Source: a virus. From it: a DNA stretch of 55,823 nucleotides. The DNA is taken from the IMG/VR virus record IMGVR_UViG_3300005264_000018, positions 1 to 55,823 of that record; one strand, given 5' to 3'. The notes beneath the pieces are model-generated. The model was not told the origin of the DNA, searched no databases, and saw only the letters and a program-made list of their open reading frames with translations. Shown piece by piece: positions 16,845-24,927 of the stretch; position 1 is the first letter of the stretch, and the number at the start of each line of letters is the position of its first letter. The position numbers and the translations under genes are program-made.

Positions 16845-17503
16845 CTCTTTATCCAATCTGATAACTCAGTAGCATTTAGGGATTTGTAAGGTGAAAAAGT
16901 AATGCTTACACTCATATACAAAGGTGCTCCTTTATCATCAACATACTTGCTATAACTTCTGCTAACATTATCTACCTTTAACCCAGTAGCCATAAACCAG
17001 TCTCCTATAGAACAGTGTACCAATTGATTTTTAAAAGGGTCACTTCCTAGAGCTATCTTAGCAGTATCTTTAGGACTATACAAATAAGATTTTAGTATAT
17101 CTGTCATTCCATCTACATTAGGTTGTGTTAATTTAGCTAACTGTAATTCCATATTATTATAGGAACCGTTTCCATATTTATTAGGAAAGAAGTGCATATT
17201 AAGAGAAAAAGAAACTCCACTATCCCCTTCATAACCTTGGAATGTAGATAATAAAGTCTTTAGATTCTGACTCACAGCATTCCCTACACCGCTTCCAAAT
17301 ATCTTAGTTGCAAATTTAGAAGCGGCACCTCTTATTAATCCCTCTCCTGCACTGGCTACTGTTGAATTACCCCAACTAGCACCATTACTATAACTAAACT
17401 CTTCGTCATCTATCAAACCTTTTAATGAGATACCTGCGAAACCACAAGATATCATAACCAAATAATCACTATAGCTGTCTAATTTATCATAGTATATACT
17501 CAT
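16841..17503 (-). CDS. Baseplate tube-initiator-like protein
   Basis: A 220-residue protein. A Gly/Ser/Ala-rich section (GASWGNSTVASAGEGLIRGAA) separates the N-terminus from a C-terminal domain with a tube-like pattern (VHCSIGDWFMATGLKVDNVS, APLYMSVSITFSPYKSL). In T4-like phages, gp48/gp54 at this position start tail tube polymerisation at the baseplate. The gene follows the tape measure and precedes the gp53- and gp27-like genes, the expected order. The assignment is from fold-like pattern and order and is moderate. Confidence 0.5.
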   Translation of the reverse strand: MSIYYDKLDSYSDYLVMISCGFAGISLKGLIDDEEFSYSNGASWGNSTVASAGEGLIRGAASKFATKIFGSGVGNAVSQNLKTLLSTFQGYEGDSGVSFSLNMHFFPNKYGNGSYNNMELQLAKLTQPNVDGMTDILKSYLYSPKDTAKIALGSDPFKNQLVHCSIGDWFMATGLKVDNVSRSYSKYVDDKGAPLYMSVSITFSPYKSLNATELSDWIKR

Positions 17504-17519
17504 AAAATAGCTCCTTTTC

Positions 17520-20500
17520 TTAGAATAATGCCATCATTCTTGTACCTGTATCAGATATACTAAAACTACTTTCTCCGTTAGTTCCCCTACCTAAATTACT
17601 ACTACTATTATTATTGATAATAGTTACGGGGGCTTTGTCTTCAGAAGTTTTAGGCTTATCCTTTAAACCTATATTTATATATTTACCTGTTGTACTCATT
17701 AGAGATATATCACCTGTATCTTTTCTAGTTAGAACTTCCTTAATCTTCCTTATATCAATACCTGTAGCTACTGCTATCTGATTAGGGTTCTTTAGACCTT
17801 GACTTGTTAAGTTATCTATTCTACTTTTTTCATCTTTAGTAACTCTAGTTTGCATTTCAGTAATTTGAGGAAAATCGGAACCTTGCTCAACTCCATCCTC
17901 AGTATCCTTCACCTTAGCAGGGGTATTGAATCCTTTGGACTTAGAACTTCTATTCTTATTAAATTCCTCTAAAGTCTCTGAATTGATGGCTTTCTTATCT
18001 TCTTCATATTTATCTATTATAGATTTCTTACGAGAACTAGCTTCTTTCCAGTTAGGAAATTGTTCAGTAAATTCTTCTTCAGTTAGACTCCTACCTCCAA
18101 TACTGAAATCGGAAACTTGACCAGAATATACATCTGTACTATAAATATAACTCTCTCCTGACTTAGGGTTATACTCCTTTATAGCTTCATTCTTTTTATC
18201 TTCGAGTTCTTTTAACTTTTCCTTCTTTTTCTCATCTAAATAAAGTTTACCACTATCCATATCTTTTAGCAGAGATTTTACTTTTGTCTGGTCTTTATCA
18301 TTTAAGTTGCCATTATCCACTAATTCTTGGATAACAGATTGTGGTAATTGTTTCAACTTGTCATACCCACCCTGACCGATGGAGTTGTCACCCCAATCAT
18401 CATTTACAATACCTGCATCAACTAAAGCATTAAAGTTCTTATCCTGATTACCAGAGGTAAGAGATAATTTCTGCTCATCTTTACCTAAAGTATTGTCTTT
18501 ACTGTTAAATTGGTTCATCTTTGCGGCTTTCTGTAACTGTACCTCAGGGGTTTCTTCAGGTTTACTAATCAATTTATCTATTAAACCTATAGGAGTATAA
18601 TTGTACATAGTGTGCATAGCCCTACCTACATCTATATCACTCTCGGAAAATTCTCCTTTGGGGTCATTTATAACATCCATACCTGCATTATAATATAACT
18701 CATTACCTTGTTTATAAGACATCATATCAGTTAGAAATTTCCTTTGAGTTTCAGCATCAGCATTGGATAGACCTGCATCATCGACTTGACTTTCCATCCA
18801 ATCTTCTAAGTTATCAGGTTTTAATAATTCATCTGCTGTTTTGCTAATCTCCTCTATATCATCCTCTATATCTTTTCTTTTATCAGGGTCTGTTTCTGCT
18901 TTATAAGCTTCTTGCATTTTGGGAATATACACCTGTGTTAAATATTCATGAGCTGTAAATGGATTATCCTTTTGGTCATCAGGTATTTTATCTAAAGGTC
19001 CTGCCATTGTTTCATGGATATAATCAGTTACTCCTGCACCCATTTTCAAACCTAAACCTGCTCCTACAATACCTCCTACAAAGGCTCCTCCACCTGCTCC
19101 AATAAAAGTACCTACTAAAGGCATAGATAAAGACCCTAACCAAGCCCCTACAGTTCCTCCTACTTCTGCACCAGCTAAAGCACCTGCAGTAGCTCCTGCT
19201 AAACCCCCTCCAGTTCTAGCTACAGCTTTATCCCTATCAAAATCATTATCCGCCATTTGATATTGGTCGTAATTACTAGACATTTCGTCATACATAACAT
19301 AAGCTGAAGTTCCTGCGGCTATCACTCCTGCACCTAATACTGCAGCAGTTGTTCCCCATCCTAAACCATCATCACTATCTGTAGCTACAGCTCCTCCCGT
19401 AGAAGCTATTTTGCTTTTAGTACTTTGGGGAGAATTTCTATTCTCTTTCTTCTTAGCTCGTTCTTCTCTTTTAGACTTCTTAATATCTCTTCTTTCTTTT
19501 GCCAAGTCATTCTTCTCAACTTCTTCGGCTTGTTTCTTTTCAAATTCTGCTTGTTTCTTTTGCTCATTCAATAAGTCTTCACGAGATTTCTTAGCTATTT
19601 CTCTATCTTCATCAGCATTAGCTCTATCTTCATCTGCGTCTTTCCTATAAGAGGCAGTCTCCTTCTCTTTTTTATCTGATAAACTAGATGGAGCTTGATA
19701 TGCTTCTAAATAAGTTTCTTTCTCCTTACTTTCTCTACTTTTTTCGATACCTAAGATAATATCTTCTAATTTTGTATCTTCATCTTTGGATTTTAAACCT
19801 CTATACATATTACCGACTAAAGAGCGGTCATTTTCTACTGTATTTCCATCTTCATCTATTCGGGTTTTTTGTAAAGCTTCTATACCTGTATTTTTACCGA
19901 GAAAGTCTAACATATTTTCAGCTACCATACTCCCTGCTTCCTCAGCATCAGAAGGTCCTGCTAACAATTCTTCCTTTAAACCCTTATCATCTTTAATGTT
20001 AGACAGTGAACTTAACACTTCTCCCATTTTTTCATTATTATCTTTTTCTAATTCAGCTTTATTATGATTAGCAATTTTATCAGCATTGGTTAGTTTACCT
20101 TCTTCATCTGTGTTTTCTTCGATTACTTTTAAAGAAGAACCTAAAGAGTTAATTGACTTAGAATAAGTAGAGAAATTACTATCATTTTTCTTTAGATAAT
20201 CTTTTAATACTGAAATAAAATCTTTTAAATCAACAGAGTTTTCACCTTTATCTAAATAACTATTTATTAACTCATCTACAAATTTCCTATTAGAAGAGTC
20301 TAAATTAGCTATATGCTCTCCTAAATAACTATCCATTGAAGCTAATTTAGAAGAAGTAGAGTCAAACATATAATCCAAATTATCATTCTCATTAACAGTT
20401 AAGGGGCTTTTTAACTCAGTATCTAGCTGATTTTTTACTTCTATAAAGGAAGTAAGTCCCTCTTCAAATTGACTTTGTATATCTTCTAATCTTAATTTAT

Positions 20501-21326
20501 CTTCACTATCTTCCAGTCTATTAAATATATCATCTAAAAGGTCTGACATAGTATTTTTAACAAAATCATAAGTATCTAAATTTACATCTGCTAATTGTTT
20601 ATCAGTTATGGCTGTTTTAATATTTGAGTCTACTTGTACTTTTTCTGTACTTTCTAAGACATCTATAAATCTTTCAATTTGAGCGTTATCAGCTCTACCT
20701 TCTTTTACATAATCTTTAACTAGATTTTCTATTGTAGCTTTATAACTAGCTGTTTCATCTTTGCTTAAACCTTTTGCATCTTCTACACTCCGTTTCAAGC
20801 TAGATAGGATTTTAATAGTGTATTCATTATTAAGTTTTTCAAGAGATAGAGAGGAGTCTAAAGCTTTTAGAAACTTATCTTTATCTTCACCTATATCACC
20901 CTCCTTAATATTAGAGAGATATTTCTTAGTATCAGTTCCGATATAATCTGCTTGACTATATTCTTCTATTATAGATTCCAAAGAAGATTTAGACAAAGCA
21001 TCTTTTAATTCAGAAGTGTTGAGGTCTTTACTAGATATATTATTTGTGATTGTTTTATTGAAAACGATGTTGGGTTGTTTCTTATTAGGTAAAGGAGCTA
21101 ATTTATTAACTTTATTATTAGGATTTTCAGAGAAGTTAGATATACCTTTATAAATATCTTTCTTCTCTGCATCACTTACTTTGCTTACTTGTTTTTTTGG
21201 AGCTAATTTATTAAATTTCTTATCAGTGTTTTCTATAGAAAAATTAGAAGCTGTATTATAAATCTTATCCACTTCATTATCTTTTAAGTCTTTATCTTCT
21301 GATACTTCTTCAATACTTCTATCCAT
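17520..21326 (-). CDS. Tail tape measure protein
   Basis: The longest gene, 1268 residues from ATG 21326, which has AAAGGTG six to seven bases upstream; an upstream GTG at 21335 is less likely. Residues up to about 640 are very charged and helical. The N-terminus holds two copies of a unit of the form IY....NFS....KxNKLAP. Residues about 660-770 are a Gly/Ala-rich hydrophobic region (AAVLGAGVIAAGTSAYV, then GAGGGAFVGGIVGAGLG) typical of tape measures, which may enter the host membrane. The C-terminal part is again charged. Its length sets tail length in known phages. It directly follows the frameshifting chaperone gene. Confidence 0.9.
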   Translation of the reverse strand: MDRSIEEVSEDKDLKDNEVDKIYNTASNFSIENTDKKFNKLAPKKQVSKVSDAEKKDIYKGISNFSENPNNKVNKLAPLPNKKQPNIVFNKTITNNISSKDLNTSELKDALSKSSLESIIEEYSQADYIGTDTKKYLSNIKEGDIGEDKDKFLKALDSSLSLEKLNNEYTIKILSSLKRSVEDAKGLSKDETASYKATIENLVKDYVKEGRADNAQIERFIDVLESTEKVQVDSNIKTAITDKQLADVNLDTYDFVKNTMSDLLDDIFNRLEDSEDKLRLEDIQSQFEEGLTSFIEVKNQLDTELKSPLTVNENDNLDYMFDSTSSKLASMDSYLGEHIANLDSSNRKFVDELINSYLDKGENSVDLKDFISVLKDYLKKNDSNFSTYSKSINSLGSSLKVIEENTDEEGKLTNADKIANHNKAELEKDNNEKMGEVLSSLSNIKDDKGLKEELLAGPSDAEEAGSMVAENMLDFLGKNTGIEALQKTRIDEDGNTVENDRSLVGNMYRGLKSKDEDTKLEDIILGIEKSRESKEKETYLEAYQAPSSLSDKKEKETASYRKDADEDRANADEDREIAKKSREDLLNEQKKQAEFEKKQAEEVEKNDLAKERRDIKKSKREERAKKKENRNSPQSTKSKIASTGGAVATDSDDGLGWGTTAAVLGAGVIAAGTSAYVMYDEMSSNYDQYQMADNDFDRDKAVARTGGGLAGATAGALAGAEVGGTVGAWLGSLSMPLVGTFIGAGGGAFVGGIVGAGLGLKMGAGVTDYIHETMAGPLDKIPDDQKDNPFTAHEYLTQVYIPKMQEAYKAETDPDKRKDIEDDIEEISKTADELLKPDNLEDWMESQVDDAGLSNADAETQRKFLTDMMSYKQGNELYYNAGMDVINDPKGEFSESDIDVGRAMHTMYNYTPIGLIDKLISKPEETPEVQLQKAAKMNQFNSKDNTLGKDEQKLSLTSGNQDKNFNALVDAGIVNDDWGDNSIGQGGYDKLKQLPQSVIQELVDNGNLNDKDQTKVKSLLKDMDSGKLYLDEKKKEKLKELEDKKNEAIKEYNPKSGESYIYSTDVYSGQVSDFSIGGRSLTEEEFTEQFPNWKEASSRKKSIIDKYEEDKKAINSETLEEFNKNRSSKSKGFNTPAKVKDTEDGVEQGSDFPQITEMQTRVTKDEKSRIDNLTSQGLKNPNQIAVATGIDIRKIKEVLTRKDTGDISLMSTTGKYINIGLKDKPKTSEDKAPVTIINNNSSSNLGRGTNGESSFSISDTGTRMMALF

Positions 21327-21337
21327 TTTGAACACCT

Positions 21338-21473
21338 TTAATTATTTTTCAATTGTCTTAACTCCAATAAATTTAAAACATCTTCATAAAAGGTTTTTTC
21401 AGGAATATTCGAGTGAAACACTTCTAGGAATTTTAACCTAATCTCCATCATTTCCTTGTAAGATAAACTAGGG
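21338..21473 (-). other. Probable +1 programmed frameshift site and frame-shifted extension of the tail chaperone
   Basis: The chaperone frame ends TAC CCC TAG (CCC at 21473-21471, TAG at 21470-21468). If the proline tRNA slips one base forward on CCC-T, reading continues for 43 residues (SLSYKEMMEIRLKFLEVF...) to TAA at 21340-21338, just before the tape measure RBS. The extended product would be 341 residues. CCC followed by a stop is a known type of +1 shift site in phage genes, and frameshifting between tail tube and tape measure genes is a conserved trait of tailed phages. A weak AAAGG lies five bases upstream. The extension could instead be a separate 37-residue gene from ATG 21451, whose SD spacing is poor. 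Confidence 0.6.
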
Positions 21474-22364
21474 GTAAGCCTTTAGCTTTGTTAAACCAAT
21501 ATAAATTTTTAAAAGATTGTGACATTTAGGACAATGCTTGATTACAGGTTCTACTTTGATAAATAAATCTTCATCTAACTTCTTTAAATTCTGAATATCG
21601 GGAGTTGCGGAATATTTGATTATTTTTAATCTTTCATCTAAAGATAAATTATCTACAGAACTTAATAAAGAAGCATAAGTAACATATAACTTATTCTCAT
21701 TAGGGTATAATTCCATAAAATCTTCTATTTCTATTGTATTACCTACAGTTAAACCACTAACACCATAATCTTTATCTTCTATCTTAATAGGAATAGGAGT
21801 CTTTTTTATAGAACTATCTTTTATTTCTAAATCATCTAAAACAATAGGAGTGTTTAATATACCATCGCATTTAACAGTATCGGGTGTAAATTCTAATTCA
21901 GCTTCTATTTTCTTAACTTCTTCTGATAATTTTACAATATCACATTCAGGAACAGTCATATCCTCATATAACTTCTCAATATTAACTTGAAGAGTAGCTT
22001 TATGTTTATTAGGAACATCATGAATACAAGCCAAGTTAGGAATCCACCCAAACCCTTTAACAGTCCATATAGAAGATATAATCATTAGTAATATAAAATC
22101 AGGTAGTTCTAAATCTTCTAATTCTATACCTTGTATAACATCTCTATATAATGTAACTAATTGCTTATAACTAGGTTTATGGTTTCCTACATATTTTGAT
22201 AAAGCTTCACTTTCCTCAAAGAATAAACCTCTTACATACAATGTATCTATTTTATAACCTCTAAAGCCACTAGGAAGCTCATTTATCACTAAATACTTAT
22301 GAGACCTACCTGACTTGATTGAAGACCTCTCAGTGGGCTTAAATTTATTATTACCATCTATCAT
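21468..22364 (-). CDS. T4 gp26/gp51-like tail assembly chaperone
   Basis: A 298-residue protein between the tube genes and the tape measure. The N-terminus INELPSGFRGYKIDTLYVRGLFFEESEALSKYV follows the pattern of the T4 baseplate hub chaperone family (LPS-G-Y, then a beta strand and a helix starting with acidic residues). It continues with YRDVIQGIELEDLELPDFILLM and a C-terminal CPKCHNLLKIYIG that may bind zinc. Such proteins assist tape measure or hub assembly. The stop is preceded by CCC and the next frame is open for 43 more codons, so a longer form is likely made. Confidence 0.65.
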   Translation of the reverse strand: MIDGNNKFKPTERSSIKSGRSHKYLVINELPSGFRGYKIDTLYVRGLFFEESEALSKYVGNHKPSYKQLVTLYRDVIQGIELEDLELPDFILLMIISSIWTVKGFGWIPNLACIHDVPNKHKATLQVNIEKLYEDMTVPECDIVKLSEEVKKIEAELEFTPDTVKCDGILNTPIVLDDLEIKDSSIKKTPIPIKIEDKDYGVSGLTVGNTIEIEDFMELYPNENKLYVTYASLLSSVDNLSLDERLKIIKYSATPDIQNLKKLDEDLFIKVEPVIKHCPKCHNLLKIYIGLTKLKAYP

Positions 22365-22365
22365 G

Positions 22366-22890
22366 TTATTCCTTACCTATAATTATTAATGCTATTGAAT
22401 TAGTCTTTACTTGAAAAGAATTATCACCATGAATATCTGTAGCACCTTTTGGTACTACATAATAAGTATCACTACTTATGGGATTTAATCCTTTATCGAA
22501 ATAGTCTACCCTAACCTTCATAGCATAAGCTTTTAAATCAGCTAACGATTTTGTTCTTTTTTTAGATACCAAATCAGTCATCGCTATCCAATCTTCTCTT
22601 AACTTATGAATTAGGTTAGTATGAGTCTCATAATAAGTGAATTTAATTTCTCTAGGATAAGAAGCAGTTACAGGAAATATTAATTCAATATTAGGTCCTA
22701 CTGTAATAGATTTGTCCTGTACTGTAACTGTAGGGTAATCTACATCCAGAGCAGGAAACCATTTACCATCTATGATATTAAAAGCATCAGCTGGAGGGTG
22801 TTTACCCCCAAAACCATAGAATGAAACTAGCCAATTAGATGTAGTTCCCACTTCAAAAGAATTCTTAAGCTCATTGTGAGTAAATCTCAT
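22366..22890 (-). CDS. Second tail-tube-like protein
   Basis: A 174-residue protein beginning MRFTHNELKNSFEVGTTSNWLVSFYGFG. The pattern (NWLVSFYGFG, FPALDVDYPTVTVQDKSI, IELIFPVTASYPREIKFTYYETH, then a helix LIHKLREDWI and beta strands) resembles the tube fold of T4 gp19 and gp54. It lies downstream of the main tube gene, separated by the broken endonuclease gene. It could be a tube terminator, tube initiator or a variant tube subunit. The call rests on fold-like pattern and position only. Confidence 0.5.
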   Translation of the reverse strand: MRFTHNELKNSFEVGTTSNWLVSFYGFGGKHPPADAFNIIDGKWFPALDVDYPTVTVQDKSITVGPNIELIFPVTASYPREIKFTYYETHTNLIHKLREDWIAMTDLVSKKRTKSLADLKAYAMKVRVDYFDKGLNPISSDTYYVVPKGATDIHGDNSFQVKTNSIALIIIGKE

Positions 22891-22892
22891 TA

Positions 22893-24331
22893 TTATATCC
22901 TTTTATTTTTCTTCCATAAAAACCTATTGTTACCAGTTGTATAACATATATGCAATCCTAAATCATTTGTATAAGAATACTCATCTACAGCACCTTTAGG
23001 AAGTCTCTTATAACTAAATCTTAATCTGTGAAATTTAGTTATACCATCTGTATAAAAATAAGAAGGTCTAGTAACTCCTATAAAATCAAAATCATTGTTG
23101 AAATATACTGTTTTTCTATAATCAGAGGAAATATCTATATCATTATAACTAAATACTGTATTAGGAGTATATTCTCTTTTGAAATAACTCCATAATTTAC
23201 TGAAGCCTCCTACAATAGAATGTTTAGTAAGATTACAGAATCTTATTAGCTCCCACTCGTATTTTTTATGTTTTGAGAAAGTTAGTAAACTTACAAGTTC
23301 ATTCTCAAAATAAAGACCTAGATTAACTTTAGCATATCTATTACCAAATAAATGGTTTGCTTCCAAAAAGGACTTAGCAGTTTTATTATTAACTTCTTTT
23401 ATAATACATTTACGAGCATACACAAAATAAGGATTCTGTTTCAGTTTATTAATTAACATTGACTCCCATAAATCCCTTTTAAGAAACCAGTCTATCTCCC
23501 ATATATGAATTATATTTATACCTTCCTCTAAAAAGGATTTGGATTTTTCTATATGATAAGAGTTATCTTTGTTTCTATCACTATGCCAATAATTACCATT
23601 GCACTCTATACCTATATTAAGGTCAGGTAAATAAATATCTATTTCTAAACCTCTCCAAGAGAATCTTTTAATTCTATTTTACTTTTATAGATAGTTGTAA
23701 TATAATTATAAACATCCTTTTCAAATTGCGAAGACTGTTTAGGATTACATTTAGGACAGTTTAGACTTTTAATATAATTACCACCTCGTCTTATTATATT
23801 ACCACACTTTAGACATTTAAAAGAATAACGAACAGGAACTCCCACTTTATTAGTCCATACACCTCTCCATCTCCCTTTAATAACAAACCCCTTATCAGAA
23901 ATAATAGGTATAGAGGTTTTCTTAGACATATTATGCTGTTCTATTATAATCTCTTGTTTTCGGGAAGGTTGTTGATTATAATTTTCAAATCCAAACTTCT
24001 TTAGATTGGTTTCTTTAAATTGTTTTCTATTATTATAAGTCTTATCTCCATATAATTCAATTTTAGTATTTTCGGTCTTTTCCATTTTACATAAATGACA
24101 CCCTGCTATTTTATCGTTTCTACAAATACAATAGTTATTATGTTTACATTGGAACAAAGAGAAATACTTTTTACCTTTAAGAATAGTTCCATAAGATTGT
24201 TTAGCCAATTTATTAAGGGAAAGAGGATTATATAGTCTATAATCCTTTGTGAGAAATGCAGACCCATCTTTAAACTTTGTTAAGCTATGAGGGTCTGAAA
24301 TTTGTTTTGTTTTTAAAATTGTTTCTATCAT
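22893..24331 (-). pseudogene. Homing-endonuclease-like gene broken by a one-base frameshift
   Basis: An N-terminal part of 228 residues (24331..23645) and a C-terminal part (in frame to 22893) lie in different frames. The intervening sequence translated in the second frame gives FSWRGLEIDIYLP, then CNGNYWHSDRN and NIIHIWE, which is the nuclease core missing between them. Adding one base in the A run (plus-strand T run at 23666-23669) restores a 479-residue protein. The N-part has CxxC pairs (CKHNNYCIC, CHLCK, CLKCG, CPKC) and a NUMOD/DUF723-like stretch (RKQFKETNLKKFGFENYNQ). The C-part has YARKCIIKE and the shared C-terminal domain. It lies between the two tube genes and is a fifth member of the family in this window. 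Confidence 0.75.
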
Positions 24332-24366
24332 TTAAGCACCTTTGTATATAATACTAGGTGCTTAAA
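24331..24366 (-). promoter_or_regulatory. 11-bp hairpin sequestering RBS and start of the endonuclease gene
   Basis: On the minus strand TTTAAGCACCT, a 14-base loop AGTATTATATACAA and AGGTGCTTAAA form a perfect 11-bp stem. The 3' arm holds the Shine-Dalgarno AAAGG (partly loop) and ends in the A of ATG 24331. The loop is AT-rich and contains TATTATATA, which could be a promoter element. T4 homing endonucleases such as I-TevI use a hairpin of this sort with a late promoter inside, so that only late transcripts are translated. Confidence 0.55.
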
Positions 24367-24373
24367 ACTCCTT

Positions 24374-24916
24374 TTACCAAGAAGTAGAAGAGCCTACTCC
24401 TCGGTGGAAATCGTCATAGACCCATGTAATTGTAGGTTGAACAGCCTCGGCAGATTGACCAAGTTCAGAACCTTGTGAATACTTAGGCATAGCTCCAATA
24501 AGAGTATATGTCTGAGTAACTTCATCATCAGGTCCCAACATTTGAATTTGTAAATCAGCTTTAACTTCAGCAGTGAGTTTCTGCTTACCTGTTGTATCTG
24601 AACCATCACCTGACCATCTTGCATTAATCCATTTAGTAAAATAATCAAATACGGCGGCGTCTGTACCTTCAAAGAATTTCCAAGTAATTTCACCATTTTT
24701 AGTGACTTTACCTGTATAATTAATTTTATGACCTTGAAGCTCAACTTGTACATCTTCTACAGTCTCTTCAGGAACACTAGTTGTTGTTACACGAATTTGT
24801 AAATCCTCTGACATAGCACCTACAGCACTAGAAGGGTTAATTATATTAACCCCCCAGTGTAGAGTTGTTTGTACTTCTGCAAGAGCTGATTTAGTTCTAT
24901 TAATTGCGAATTTCAT
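24374..24916 (-). CDS. Tail tube protein
   Basis: A 180-residue protein directly downstream of the sheath gene, the usual place of the tube subunit. It shows the beta-barrel-like pattern of gp19-type tubes: LHWGVNIINPSSAV, DLQIRVTTTSVP, VQVELQGHKINYTGKV, ITWKFFEGTDAAVFDYFTKWI, and a final strand VQPTITWVYDDF. Stacked rings of this protein make the channel inside the sheath. The spacing to the sheath stop is 11 bases. Codon use and length (about 160-180) fit the family. Confidence 0.8.
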   Translation of the reverse strand: MKFAINRTKSALAEVQTTLHWGVNIINPSSAVGAMSEDLQIRVTTTSVPEETVEDVQVELQGHKINYTGKVTKNGEITWKFFEGTDAAVFDYFTKWINARWSGDGSDTTGKQKLTAEVKADLQIQMLGPDDEVTQTYTLIGAMPKYSQGSELGQSAEAVQPTITWVYDDFHRGVGSSTSW

Positions 24917-24927
24917 TTGTTAGCTCC

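Noticed and set aside
19411-20067. Plus-strand frames opposite the tape measure gene
   Set aside because: They mirror the charged helical coding sequence of the tape measure (Ser/Phe/Leu-rich antisense) and lack RBS.
23660-23675. Programmed -1 frameshift in the broken endonuclease gene
   Set aside because: The codons GAA TTA AAA GAT do not give a usable slippery heptamer, and there is no obvious downstream stem or pseudoknot.
24394-24753. A 119-codon minus-strand frame inside the tail tube gene
   Set aside because: It overlaps the well-supported tube gene in another frame, has a low-complexity Leu/Lys composition and no RBS.
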